This document shows positions 42,629 to 51,280 of a DNA stretch of 64,000 nucleotides, piece by piece. A model generated the notes under the pieces. The model had not been told where the DNA came from. It did no database searches and saw only the letters and a list, made by a program, of their open reading frames with translations. Source of the stretch: Sphingobium sp. SCG-1 (GTDB taxonomy: Bacteria; Pseudomonadota; Alphaproteobacteria; Sphingomonadales; Sphingomonadaceae); NCBI RefSeq assembly GCF_002953135.1, contig NZ_CP026372.1, positions 868,001 to 932,000 of the forward strand, in the 5' to 3' direction. How positions within the stretch are numbered: the stretch's first letter is position 1; every line of letters begins with the position of its first letter. Both the position numbers and the translations under genes were made by a program.

Positions 42629-43330
42629 TTATCTAGCCCGATCGTCTTCGGGCGCTTCGCCGCGCTCGCGATCGGGGAGGTATTTGCCGGTCGCTGCGTA
42701 ATAGACCATCTCCGCGACATTGGTCGCATGGTCGCCGATCCGTTCGATATTCTTGGCCACGAACAGCAGGTGCGCGCTCTCCGAAATCATCTTCGGATTC
42801 TCGGCCATGTAGGTGAGCAGCGTGCGGAAAATGCTGTTGTAGAAATCGTCCACCACCTTGTCGCGCTCGATCACGGCGATCGCCAAATCGGCGTCGCGCG
42901 CGGCAAAGGCGTTCAGTGCATCATGCACCATCTCACCCGCGATCTGCCCCATGGAGGGGAGAAGCGACATCAGCTCAAGTTGCCGGTTCTCAACGATCAG
43001 CGGAACGCGCTTGGCGATGTTCTTGCCATAATCGCCGATCCGCTCGACCACGCCTGCAATCTTCAGCGCCGCCACCACTTCGCGCAAGTCGTTCGCCATC
43101 GGCGCGCGCAGGGCAATGGTCTGCACCACCAGCCGCTCGACCTGTTCCTCCAGCGCGTCGATCTTGGGGTCGTCGCGTACGACTTGCCGCGCCAGATCCT
43201 TGTCGCGGCGGATCAGCGCCATCATGGCATTGTCCAGACTGGCTTCGGCGCGCCCGCCCATTTCCGCGATCAACCCGCGCAGAGTGTCAATGTCCTGATC
43301 GAAGGCCTTGACCGTATGTTCAACCATCAT
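42629..43330 (-). CDS. phoU: Phosphate signalling protein PhoU
   Basis: A 233-residue all-helical protein with the two PhoU half-repeats. The metal-binding E/DxxxD motifs are in ALKIAGVVERIGDYGKNIAKR and HLLFVAKNIERIGDHATNVAEMVYY. PhoU connects the Pst transporter to PhoR and keeps the regulon off in high phosphate. The start MMVEHT could be at 43330 or 43327. It is separated from pstB by 141 bases that hold a large inverted repeat, and is followed closely by phoB. Confidence 0.95.
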   Translation of the reverse strand: MMVEHTVKAFDQDIDTLRGLIAEMGGRAEASLDNAMMALIRRDKDLARQVVRDDPKIDALEEQVERLVVQTIALRAPMANDLREVVAALKIAGVVERIGDYGKNIAKRVPLIVENRQLELMSLLPSMGQIAGEMVHDALNAFAARDADLAIAVIERDKVVDDFYNSIFRTLLTYMAENPKMISESAHLLFVAKNIERIGDHATNVAEMVYYAATGKYLPDRERGEAPEDDRAR

Positions 43331-43362
43331 GTCTCTCCTGGCGATCCATAGCTGATCTCACC

Positions 43363-43464
43363 TTCCGTTCGGGCTGAGCGAAGTCGAAGCCTTTACCTGA
43401 GCGTAGCGAAAGAGCCTCGCATGCGCTCGGCATGACCCTTCGACTTCGCTCAGGGCGAACGGAA
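43363..43464. repeat. Sphingomonad-type palindromic intergenic repeat between pstB and phoU
   Basis: Two 27-base arms, TTCCGTTCGGGCTGAGCGAA... at 43363-43389 and its near-exact reverse complement at 43438-43464, differ only at a GG/CC position. About 48 bases lie between them and contain a further partial copy (CTGAGCGTAGCGAAAGAGCC). The transcript would fold into a long hairpin between the stop of pstB and the start of phoU. Confidence 0.85.
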
Positions 43465-43471
43465 CGCAACA

Positions 43472-44263
43472 TCATCCATATCGCCCTGTAATATAATCCC
43501 GCGTGCGATCCGCCTTCGGATTGGTGAAGATGTCCGACGTCACGCCATATTCTACCAGCGTGCCCAAGTGGAAGAACGCCGTCCGCTGCGACACGCGCGC
43601 GGCCTGCTGCATGTTGTGTGTCACGATGACGATGGCATATCGCCCGCGCAGTTCATGGATCAGTTCCTCGATCTTGGCCGTCGCGATGGGATCGAGCGCG
43701 GAGCACGGCTCGTCCATAAGGATGACTTCCGGCTCCACCGCGATCGCGCGGCCGATACACAGGCGCTGCTGCTGGCCACCTGAAAGTGCGGTGCCACTTT
43801 CGTTCAGCCGGTCCTTCACTTCTTCCCAAAGGCCCGCCCGCCGGAGCGACTTCTCAACGATCACGTCCATGTCGGCCTTGGCACTGGCAAGCCCGTGGAT
43901 GCGTGGGCCGTAGGCGATGTTCTCGTATATCGATTTGGGAAACGGATTGGGCTTCTGGAACACCATGCCGACCCGCGCGCGGAGCTGCACCACGTCCATC
44001 GATTGCGCGTAGATATTCTCGCCGTCCAGCGTGATCTCGCCCTCGACCCGCGCGCTTGCGACAGTGTCGTTCATGCGGTTCATCGTCCGCAGGAATGTGG
44101 ACTTGCCACAACCGGACGGGCCGATGAAGGCGGTCACATTGTCCATATCGACGTCGATCGACACATTGTTGATGGCCTGCTTTGCCCCGTAAAAGACGTT
44201 GACATCGCGTGCCGTCATCTTCGGGTTGTTGGGCTTCAAAGCCTGTTGTTCTTCGGTGAGCAT
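43472..44263 (-). CDS. pstB: Phosphate ABC transporter ATP-binding protein
   Basis: A 263-residue ABC ATPase: Walker A GPSGCGKSTFLRTMNRMND, Q-loop VGMVFQKPNPFPKSIYENI (diagnostic of PstB), signature LSGGQQQRL, Walker B VILMDEPCSALDP, and the switch His in VTHNMQQAARVS. It powers high-affinity phosphate uptake with PstSCA. The start ATG at 44263 gives the normal N-terminus; the frame is open far upstream (to 44833) but only inside pstA. It begins eight bases after the pstA stop. Confidence 0.96.
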   Translation of the reverse strand: MLTEEQQALKPNNPKMTARDVNVFYGAKQAINNVSIDVDMDNVTAFIGPSGCGKSTFLRTMNRMNDTVASARVEGEITLDGENIYAQSMDVVQLRARVGMVFQKPNPFPKSIYENIAYGPRIHGLASAKADMDVIVEKSLRRAGLWEEVKDRLNESGTALSGGQQQRLCIGRAIAVEPEVILMDEPCSALDPIATAKIEELIHELRGRYAIVIVTHNMQQAARVSQRTAFFHLGTLVEYGVTSDIFTNPKADRTRDYITGRYG

Positions 44264-44271
44264 ATGTCTGT

Positions 44272-45525
44272 TTACCAGCGCTTTTCGAATTTGTTGCGAA
44301 GATAGATGGCGAGGCCGTTCATCGCGAGCAGGAACGCCAGCAGGACGATGATCGCGGCGGAGGTTTTTTCGATGAAGCCCTTGCTGACTTCGTCGGACCA
44401 CAGGAATATCTGCACGGGCAGCACGGTGGCAGGATCGGTCACGCCGCCCGGAGGCGTCGCGATGAAGGCGCGCATGCCGATCATCAGCAGCGGCGCGGTT
44501 TCGCCCAGAGCGCGGGCCATGCCGATGATCGTGCCGGTCAGGATGCCGGGGAGGGCCAATGGCAAAACGTGATGGAACACCACTTGCACCGGCGAAGCGC
44601 CGACGCCGAGCGCCGCATCGCGAATGGACGGAGGCACCGCCTTGATCGCATTGCGGCCTGCGATCACGATCACCGGCATCGTCATCAGCGCCAGCGTCAT
44701 GCCGCCGACCAGCGCCGCCGATCGCGGAAAGTCGAGCAGGTTGAGGAAGATCGCGAGGCCCAGCAGGCCGAATATGATCGAGGGCACGGCGGCAAGGTTG
44801 TTGATCGACACTTCGATAATGTCTGTCCACCACGCCTTGGGCGCATATTCCTCAAGGTAAAGCGCCGTCGCGACGCCAACGGGGAAGCTCAACAGCAGCG
44901 TCACCAGCATCGTCAGCAACGAACCCTTGAACGCCCCCCAGATGCCGACCTGTGTCGGATCGGTGGCATCGCTGGCGGTTAGGAAGGCGCTGTTGAAGCC
45001 GGTCGATACGACCCCTGCCTTTTGCAGGCGGGTATAGGCGGCTTCATCGGCCGCACTCGCATTGCTCTTGGCGGCAAGATCGATGCCGGTGGACCCGGGC
45101 AGGGAGAGCGTCACCTTCTGCGTCAGAATTTTCGGGTCGTCGAGGATCGCATCACGGACCGTCAGCCAAGCATTAGGCGACAGCATGGCGTCACCGCCCT
45201 CACCCAAAGCAGCATCGGCGGCCTGCGCCGTCACACCCTGAAGGTTCGCGCCCGAAAGCGCCTGTGCATTGACCGTTGCGGGGTCGATCACCAGCGGGGC
45301 CGACCGGAAGTCGATGGGCACGGCGACCTCGGTCCGGGTAAAGCCACCCGCACCATCGCCCACCATCTTGAACAGCAGGAACGCGAGGAACCCGGCCGAG
45401 AGCAGCACGGCCGCCATGCCCAGATATTTAAAGCGCCGCTCCGACGCGTAGCGCGCGGCGATCCGCTTCTGCATGGCCGCGCCCTTCCAGTCGGTCGGGT
45501 TGCGGGTCGGGGAATGACCAGTCAC
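44272..45525 (-). CDS. pstA: Phosphate ABC transporter permease
   Basis: A 417-residue permease, longer than E. coli PstA (about 296) because of a first membrane segment (residues ~35-55) and a periplasmic insertion of ~115 residues before the core. The core has five or six membrane segments with the PstA loop DAALGVGASPVQVVFHHVLPLALPGILTG that contacts PstB. GTG 45525 (MTGHSPTRNPTDWKGAAMQKR) is chosen because GGGGAGAAAAG precedes it; the longer open frame to 45588 reads into the intergenic repeat. The extended form is common in sphingomonads. Confidence 0.93.
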   Translation of the reverse strand: MTGHSPTRNPTDWKGAAMQKRIAARYASERRFKYLGMAAVLLSAGFLAFLLFKMVGDGAGGFTRTEVAVPIDFRSAPLVIDPATVNAQALSGANLQGVTAQAADAALGEGGDAMLSPNAWLTVRDAILDDPKILTQKVTLSLPGSTGIDLAAKSNASAADEAAYTRLQKAGVVSTGFNSAFLTASDATDPTQVGIWGAFKGSLLTMLVTLLLSFPVGVATALYLEEYAPKAWWTDIIEVSINNLAAVPSIIFGLLGLAIFLNLLDFPRSAALVGGMTLALMTMPVIVIAGRNAIKAVPPSIRDAALGVGASPVQVVFHHVLPLALPGILTGTIIGMARALGETAPLLMIGMRAFIATPPGGVTDPATVLPVQIFLWSDEVSKGFIEKTSAAIIVLLAFLLAMNGLAIYLRNKFEKRW

Positions 45526-45537
45526 GAACTTTTCTCC

Positions 45538-45635
45538 CCGTTCGCCCTGAGCTTGTCGAAGGGTTCTGCTGAGCCGCAGGCGAAGCATACTTCACTGCGT
45601 TCAGTGTGTGGCTTCGACAAGCTCAGCCCGAACGG
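45538..45635. repeat. Sphingomonad-type palindromic intergenic repeat between pstC and pstA
   Basis: Arms CCGTTCGCCCTGAGCTTGTC... (45538-45561) and its near-exact reverse complement (45612-45635) are 24 bases each and differ only at a CC/GG position, the same asymmetry as in the copy at 43.4 kb. The core differs (GAGCTTGTCGAAG here, GAGCGAAGTCGAAG there). The right-hand end of the element lies 13 bases upstream of the pstA start codon. Confidence 0.85.
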
Positions 45636-45658
45636 TGATGGGTGAGTGGGAAGGGAGA

Positions 45659-47053
45659 TCACTCGTAAGCCTCCCGGTATTTCTTCACGACGCGGAGCGC
45701 CACGATGTTAAGTAGCAGCGTCACGATGAACAACACGAGGCCGAGTGCGAACGCGGCCAGCGTCTTGGCGCTGTCGAATTCCTGATCACCGGTCAGCAAC
45801 TGAACGATCTGCGTCGTTACCGTGGTCACGCTGGAGAAGGGATTGAGCGTCAGGTTGGCGGCAAGGCCAGCGGCCATCACCACGATCATCGTCTCGCCGA
45901 TCGCGCGACTGACCGCCAACAACACGCCGCCGACGACGCCTGGAAGCGCGGCGGGGATCAATACGCGCTTGATCGTCTCGCTGGTCGTTGCGCCCATGGC
46001 GAGCGAACCGTCGCGCATCGCCTGCGGCACGGCGGCGATGCTGTCGTCGGCCATCGAGGAGACGAAGGGAATGATCATCACGCCCATGACAAGGCCTGCT
46101 GCCAGCGCACTTTCAGAGGACGCGCCGTGGATCCCGATCGATACCGCGAAGTCGCGCAGGGCCGGGGCGATCGTCAGCGCGGCAAAGTATCCGTAGACCA
46201 CCGTCGGCACGCCCGCGAGGATTTCGAGGATCGGTTTCATCCACTTGCGTGTCGAGGGCTTCGCATATTGCGTCAGGTAGACTGCGCTCATCAAGCCGAG
46301 CGGGATGGCAACGATCATGGCGATGATAGCGCCGATGAAGATCGTGCCCCAAAACAGCGGCACCGCGCCGAATGCACCTGCATTGCCATAGCCCATGGCC
46401 GCCGACTGCGGTGACCACTTCGTGCCAAAGAGGAACTCGAACGGATTGACCATCGAGAAGAAGCGCAGCGATTCCCATAGCAGCGATGCAACAATGCCGA
46501 CCGTAGTGATGATCGCGATCAGCGACGCGCCCAGCAACAGCCCCATCACCAACCGCTCGACTCGCGTCCGCGCCCGGAAATCGGGCCGGATGCGCGTGAA
46601 GGCATAGGCACCGCCCGCGAAGGCTAGCACGATCGCCAATATCACGCCGACGGTCCCGTAGCGGCTGGTGGCGGCACGATAGGGCTCGACCAGTGCCTGC
46701 GCCGCCGGGTTGAATGCCGCCGCCTGATTGCCGCTCGCGATGTTGCGCGCTTCATTCAGGATGGCGCCGCGCCCGAAGCCGCCCGGCGGCAGACTTTGCG
46801 CGGCGGGATCGGCCAATACTGCGTCCGTCACGAGCGACGGCATGACGTTGCTCCACACCGCCAGGAAAATGAGGCCGGGGATCAATGTCCAAAGCGCGAC
46901 ATACCAGCCGTGATAGCTGGGCAGGCTGTGCATCGCGCCGCGTACTGGCCCGGCGTTTGCAGTGGTCTGCAACCGTGTGGCACGGGCACGGGCGCTGATC
47001 CAGGCAGCGACGCCCAAACCCAGCAGCAGCAATAAAATGGCGGGACCGGTCAC
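45659..47053 (-). CDS. pstC: Phosphate ABC transporter permease
   Basis: A 464-residue permease, longer than E. coli PstC (about 319) through an N-terminal extension with two or three membrane segments and a periplasmic stretch of ~100 residues. The core has PstC features: NPFEFLFGTKWSP, PTVVYGYFAALTIAP, and the PstB-contact loop MRDGSLAMGATTSETIKRVLIPAALPG. The start is GTG 47053, four bases after the pstS stop, so the two are tightly coupled. It is followed by the palindromic repeat at 45.5 kb. Confidence 0.94.
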   Translation of the reverse strand: MTGPAILLLLLGLGVAAWISARARATRLQTTANAGPVRGAMHSLPSYHGWYVALWTLIPGLIFLAVWSNVMPSLVTDAVLADPAAQSLPPGGFGRGAILNEARNIASGNQAAAFNPAAQALVEPYRAATSRYGTVGVILAIVLAFAGGAYAFTRIRPDFRARTRVERLVMGLLLGASLIAIITTVGIVASLLWESLRFFSMVNPFEFLFGTKWSPQSAAMGYGNAGAFGAVPLFWGTIFIGAIIAMIVAIPLGLMSAVYLTQYAKPSTRKWMKPILEILAGVPTVVYGYFAALTIAPALRDFAVSIGIHGASSESALAAGLVMGVMIIPFVSSMADDSIAAVPQAMRDGSLAMGATTSETIKRVLIPAALPGVVGGVLLAVSRAIGETMIVVMAAGLAANLTLNPFSSVTTVTTQIVQLLTGDQEFDSAKTLAAFALGLVLFIVTLLLNIVALRVVKKYREAYE

Positions 47054-47057
47054 GGGC

Positions 47058-48113
47058 TTACTTCAGGTCCGCACCGTTCAGCGCGGGCAACGTCTTTACG
47101 ATTTCCGCATTTGCCGTGCGAACCGCATCAGTCGCCGCGACCATGCCGCGCTTGGCAAGCATGCCACCAGGCGCCCACGAACCGGCAAAGGTGTCCAAAT
47201 ATGCTTTGAGCCCCGGGATCGCCTGAATATGCGCTTTCTTGACATAGATGTAGAGCGGACGCGCGCCGGGATATTTGCCGGTCGCAACATTCTCGTAAGT
47301 TGCTTCGACGCCGTTCAATGCGATGTCGTTCAGCGAATCCCTGTTCTCCTCAAGGAAGCTGTAGCCGAAGATTCCAACCGCATTCGGGTTCGCCGCCAGC
47401 TTCTGCACGATCAGATTGTCATTCTCACCCGAGTCCACATATTTGCCGTCCTCGCGCACCTTGGTACAGGTCGCCTTGTACTTGTCCTCGTTGCTGTCCT
47501 TGAGTGACTTCATCGCGGGATCACTCTGACAACCCTTTTCGAGAATCAGTTCGGCAAGCGAATCGCGCGTGCCGCTGGTCGAAGGCGGACCGAAGACGGA
47601 GATCGGAATGGCGGGCAGGCTGTCATCGACATCCTTCCAGGTCTGCGCCTTGTTCGGACCCTTGCCGAACGGATCGGCGGCCAGCGCCTTGTAGACCATT
47701 TCGGGCGTCAGCTTCATGCCCGGACCTTTTTTGGATTCGGCGAAGGCAAGGCCGTCGACACCAACCTGAATCTCGATGATTTCCTTGACGCCGTTCTTTG
47801 CGCAATCCTCAAACTCGGACTTCTTGATCCGGCGCGACGCATTCTCGATGTCCGGAAACTGCGCGCCGACGCCAGCGCAGAACAGCTTCATGCCGCCGCC
47901 GGTGCCGGTCGACTCGATGATCGGGGACTTCATACCAGGATTGGTATTGACGAACTGCTCAGCCACTGCGGTGGCGAAAGGATAAACGGTGGAGGAGCCA
48001 ACGGCCCTGATCTGATCGCGGCCGGCGCCTTCGCCACCCGCTTTGTCCTGGCACGCCGAAAGGGTAGCCGACAACGCAAACGCCGAAACGGCGAGACGAA
48101 CGATATGCTTCAC
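47058..48113 (-). CDS. pstS: Periplasmic phosphate-binding lipoprotein
   Basis: A 351-residue substrate-binding protein. The N-terminus has a lipoprotein signal with lipobox LSAC (Cys21), so the mature form is tethered to a membrane. Phosphate-contact regions of the PstS family are IRAVGSSTVYPFATAVAE, IIESTGTGGGMKLFCAG, IENASRRIKKSE and PPSTSGTRDSLAELIL. It is the first gene of pstSCAB-phoU-phoB, behind a three-half-site Pho box 83 bases upstream of the start. It delivers phosphate to PstCA. Confidence 0.95.
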   Translation of the reverse strand: MKHIVRLAVSAFALSATLSACQDKAGGEGAGRDQIRAVGSSTVYPFATAVAEQFVNTNPGMKSPIIESTGTGGGMKLFCAGVGAQFPDIENASRRIKKSEFEDCAKNGVKEIIEIQVGVDGLAFAESKKGPGMKLTPEMVYKALAADPFGKGPNKAQTWKDVDDSLPAIPISVFGPPSTSGTRDSLAELILEKGCQSDPAMKSLKDSNEDKYKATCTKVREDGKYVDSGENDNLIVQKLAANPNAVGIFGYSFLEENRDSLNDIALNGVEATYENVATGKYPGARPLYIYVKKAHIQAIPGLKAYLDTFAGSWAPGGMLAKRGMVAATDAVRTANAEIVKTLPALNGADLK

Positions 48114-48195
48114 TAGGAGCCTCCACTTTGCGATGCCGCGAATCCCCGGCGCGACCTGTCGTGCCAGCGCCCTAGCGGCTCATCATCGCGGCATT

Positions 48196-48224
48196 GTGAC
48201 AGTACGGTTTCAGTTTGATGACAA
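48196..48224 (-). promoter_or_regulatory. Pho box upstream of pstS
   Basis: Read on the minus strand: TTGTCAT-CAAA-CTGAAAC-CGTA-CTGTCAC, three seven-base half-sites at exactly 11-base intervals matching the PhoB consensus. The last half-site ends 82 bases before the pstS start, leaving room for a -10 element and a short leader. Confidence 0.8.
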
Positions 48225-48304
48225 CCGCTTCGGAGCGCCACAAAAGTACGTTACGATATCGAAACAAAATGTCGAATTTTCGGATTTTACCGTCAACTTC
48301 GCAG

Positions 48305-49051
48305 TCAGCTTTGGCGTGTGATTGCCTTAGCATTATTTAGATAGGTTCGGCCGATCCTGATATCCTCGCCTCTTGCCAAACATGCAAACCATACACCGCT
48401 TCCATCATGTCGAAGTCGCTGGATATGATCGCGCCGGACGATGTGAGAGCGATGCAACCGGATGAATTGCGCCGGGTCCAATCGCTGTTCGAGTGAGCTG
48501 ATCGTCTGGTGCAGCAGATAGCTGTGATCTCCGACATGCAGCCGCATATAGTCACGTTCCGCTTCGATCCTGTCGATCTGATCGGTGCCGACGCGGATCA
48601 ATTCCGACCGATGCGGCACCCAGAACTCTTCGGCCCATGCGTCCGCCGTTGCCGAAACCGGGGGTGCCGAATTGCCCTGGACGCGGGCCAGCGCAATCTC
48701 GACTCGATCGATAGCGCGGACCAGCCTGTCATGCGCTACGGGCTTCAGCAGATAGTCGATAGCGGCCAGATCAAAAGCCTCGACCGCAAATCCGTCGAAC
48801 GCCGTCACGAAGATCACGGCCGGACGAATACCAGTTTGCCCGACGGCGCGGGCCACGCCGATCCCGTCGAGCAGGGGCATAGCGATGTCCAGCATCAGCA
48901 GGTCGGGTTGTAATCCTTCGACCATGCGCAGCGCCGCCTCACCATCGCTGGCCGTACCGACAAGCGAGATTCGCGGTTCGCGGGCGCACAGCATCTGCAA
49001 TCGCTCAATCGCCAGCGGCTCGTCATCCACGATCATCGTGCGAATGGCCAT
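48305..49051 (-). CDS. LytTR-family response regulator
   Basis: A 248-residue regulator. The receiver is intact: IVDDEPLAIERL acidic pocket, DLLMLDIAMP phosphoacceptor, and Lys in DYLLKPVAHDRL. The C-terminal LytTR DNA-binding domain (residues ~145-245) has IDRIEAERDYMRLHVGDHSYLLHQTISSLEQRL and FIRLHRSHIVRRDHI. It is encoded 24 bases downstream of a LytS-type kinase gene, so the two form a two-component pair. ATG 49051 follows GGGAGGTTTC. Targets are unknown. It ends 191 bases before pstS on the same strand. Confidence 0.92.
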   Translation of the reverse strand: MAIRTMIVDDEPLAIERLQMLCAREPRISLVGTASDGEAALRMVEGLQPDLLMLDIAMPLLDGIGVARAVGQTGIRPAVIFVTAFDGFAVEAFDLAAIDYLLKPVAHDRLVRAIDRVEIALARVQGNSAPPVSATADAWAEEFWVPHRSELIRVGTDQIDRIEAERDYMRLHVGDHSYLLHQTISSLEQRLDPAQFIRLHRSHIVRRDHIQRLRHDGSGVWFACLARGEDIRIGRTYLNNAKAITRQS

Positions 49052-49075
49052 GAAACCTCCCATTATGCTTTCGTC

Positions 49076-50188
49076 CTAGCAGCCGCGCCGCACGATCGGC
49101 AGCGTCAGCTCCACCAGATATCCGCCGCCATCCAGTGACCGCGCGTGAATCTTACCCGACGCACCAAACCGCGCGGCCAGCCGATCGCGCACATTGGCAA
49201 GTCCGATGCCGCTGCCGCGATCATGATCTTCAGGCAGAACGTCACCGTCATTACGAACGCTGACCATCAGCATATCATCCTCCTCTCGCGCGAAGATCGC
49301 AATGGTCACAGGCCTGGGTGTCCGGGCCACGCCATATTTAATCGCATTCTCGACCAGCGGTTGAAGGATCAGGCCGGGGACGCAGCAGTTCATGACGTGC
49401 GATGGAATGTCGATCAGCGTTCGCAGGCGCTCGGGAAACCGCACCGCTTCGATATCCAGGTACAGCTTTTGCAGATGCACCTCTTCGGATAGCGGCACAT
49501 CTTCCAGCGGATCCCCAGTCAGGCTGGCGCGATAGAAATTGGACAAAGACATTATCATCTGTTCCGCCTCATCGCGCCGATCGACCATCACGAGGCTCGA
49601 CAGGGAGTTCAGCGTGTTGAACAGGAAGTGCGGATTCACTTGATAGCGCAAGGATCGCAGCTCCGCCTGCTGCGCGGCTTTTTCCAGTTGCGCCGCACGG
49701 CGCTCCACGCGGCGCACCTCGGCGGCATAGGAGAAAGCCAGATAGAGAGCAGCCCAGGCCGACAGGAAGAAGTAGCGCCCGATCGCGAATTCGGCGATTT
49801 CCTTTAGCGCATAACCCTGCTCGGCAACCAGTTTTTCCTTGGGAAGGTCCGGGAAAATGCCTGCCGGGTCATAGAAGTAGAAGACATAGTAATTCGCCAC
49901 CGCGATCAGCACCGCGCAAGGGATAGCGGCTGTGAAGGCGGCCAGCGTACGGCGGTGAAGGCTCGCCTGATCGAAACGTCTGATAATCAGGTAAAGCCCC
50001 CAGGTGACGACAATGCCGATGACCGTCACGATACTTCGGCGGATTGCCATGGGCGCTTGCGCATCGAAACCCATCACGAAGGAGCGAAGCGTCACCAGCG
50101 CCATGTAGAACAACCAGAAGCCGAGGATTGAATAGAGGGCGACTATCGGGGGTATGCCCCGTTCTTCTTCATCAAGCTGGAATGTCAT
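49076..50188 (-). CDS. LytS/YehU-type sensor histidine kinase
   Basis: A 370-residue kinase of the His_kinase (PF06580) type. Four membrane segments occupy residues ~15-160. The phospho-acceptor region is LRSLRYQVNPHFLFNTLNSLSSL, and the ATP-binding part has LILQPLVENAIKYGV (N box) and GSGIGLANVRDRL (G box). There is no extracellular sensor domain of note; the short loops may sense a membrane-related signal. It precedes the LytTR regulator gene. Although next to the pst operon, it is not a PhoR: it lacks the PAS and HisKA architecture. Confidence 0.92.
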   Translation of the reverse strand: MTFQLDEEERGIPPIVALYSILGFWLFYMALVTLRSFVMGFDAQAPMAIRRSIVTVIGIVVTWGLYLIIRRFDQASLHRRTLAAFTAAIPCAVLIAVANYYVFYFYDPAGIFPDLPKEKLVAEQGYALKEIAEFAIGRYFFLSAWAALYLAFSYAAEVRRVERRAAQLEKAAQQAELRSLRYQVNPHFLFNTLNSLSSLVMVDRRDEAEQMIMSLSNFYRASLTGDPLEDVPLSEEVHLQKLYLDIEAVRFPERLRTLIDIPSHVMNCCVPGLILQPLVENAIKYGVARTPRPVTIAIFAREEDDMLMVSVRNDGDVLPEDHDRGSGIGLANVRDRLAARFGASGKIHARSLDGGGYLVELTLPIVRRGC

Positions 50189-50326
50189 TGCGCAACCATA
50201 AGGACATCGCCTTAAGTTGTCGCCTTCTCGTCGCTGCGCCTGTCGAAAACCTATGCGGGTTGGTCGATGGCCGCGCGGGAACAGGCAACGCTTCCATCCG
50301 TTCTTCTACAGACAAGGAGATGCGAT

Positions 50327-50539
50327 ATGCCCGCGAGCACCAACAATCCTGAAGCAGATATCGATGACACCACCGCGCGCGAAAGCGACGAGCAGGATCA
50401 TGCCCTTACGCATGAAGAAAAGCTCGAACGTGGTCTGGAAGATTCCATGGATGGGTCAGATGCGCCGTCGGTCACCCAGCCGGGTGACCATGGCGAACCA
50501 GTGCCGTCATCTGGATACACGGAAGACGAACAAGATTAA
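50327..50539 (+). CDS. Small acidic hypothetical protein
   Basis: A 70-residue, very acidic, probably unstructured protein (MPASTNNPEADIDDTTARES onwards) with HALTHEEKLERGLEDSMDGS in the middle and an acidic end. ATG 50327 is preceded by AAGGAGATGCGAT; the frame is open to 50267 without a better site. I do not recognise a named family. The good ribosome-binding site, position between a kinase gene and another unknown gene, and biased composition support it as real. Confidence 0.6.
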   Translation: MPASTNNPEADIDDTTARESDEQDHALTHEEKLERGLEDSMDGSDAPSVTQPGDHGEPVPSSGYTEDEQD

Positions 50540-50727
50540 GGAAGCCGCTATGCTGCACCGCAACATTATTTTTGTTGCACTGGTCCGGGAAATCTGATCC
50601 CTTGCACCTATTCCGGCCACAAATTGGTGGTGGAATATGGTGCAGGTGGAGCGGGCGGTTAATCCTTTGATAAGCATAAGGAGCGCATGATCCATTTGTC
50701 TGGGCCATCAGGTTGGAGGCATGAGTA

Positions 50728-51279
50728 ATGGGTATCAGTGCGAAACCCGCTGACGGGCAACTGGCCCTCGCTGAAATGCGGGAGTTTGCAACCTTTCCGT
50801 CATCGACACAGCGTTACATTCGCCGCTCGCTGGACATCGGCTTGCACCGTCGCGACGCCTTGGAATTATGGTCGCGCGATTTGGTGGAAGCGGCGAGCAT
50901 CCGCGCGCAATCGCGCATCTACGACAGGCTCGACACCATCAAATCCATGGTGCCTGACGACAGCGGCCTCGATCAGGTGGAGCCGTTCATGGCGCCGCTG
51001 GTGACGGTTTCTGCTTTTGACCTCGGTCAGGATCGTTTGACCAGTTTCTCGGCCTATCGCTTTTTGTACGAGCGCTTGATCGGTGCCGGCGCGCGGCCTT
51101 GGTTACCTGGTGCATTCTGTGCGGCAGCGAGCCTCCCGCATCTTCATCCGGAAAAACGCCGCCTGTTGCTTCAGTCGATCAGCGAAGCAGCGGCCACTGC
51201 GGCGGGTTGGTCAAACCGCGAACCGAGCTTCTACCCCGAATGGGTTGAAAAGGTGGATACGAGCAAGGCGCCCAACTAA
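50728..51279 (+). CDS. Hypothetical protein, mostly helical
   Basis: A 183-residue soluble protein without signal peptide or membrane segments. Recognisable only by its own features: ALAEMREFATFPSSTQRYIRRSLDIGL, then DALELWSRDLVEAASIRAQSR, and a Trp-containing end (SFYPEWVEKVD). I recognise no family. The start at 50728 follows TTGGAGGCATGAGTA. It is convergent with the Lrp-type regulator gene, which ends one base beyond its stop. Confidence 0.6.
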   Translation: MGISAKPADGQLALAEMREFATFPSSTQRYIRRSLDIGLHRRDALELWSRDLVEAASIRAQSRIYDRLDTIKSMVPDDSGLDQVEPFMAPLVTVSAFDLGQDRLTSFSAYRFLYERLIGAGARPWLPGAFCAAASLPHLHPEKRRLLLQSISEAAATAAGWSNREPSFYPEWVEKVDTSKAPN

Positions 51280-51280
51280 C

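Noticed and set aside
44264..44833. Extension of the pstB frame upstream of 44263
   Set aside because: It runs through pstA in another frame with low-complexity Arg/Ser/Asp composition; ATG 44263 gives the normal PstB length.
45526..45588. Extension of the pstA frame upstream of GTG 45525
   Set aside because: The added residues come from the palindromic repeat and are not protein-like; the GTG has a good ribosome-binding site.
50560..50578. Small inverted repeat GCAACA-7-TGTTGC with a T-rich loop after the small acidic gene, and a 15-codon frame around it
   Set aside because: The stem is short and the T-run lies in the loop, so it is not a standard terminator; the frame has a passable ribosome-binding site but no other support.
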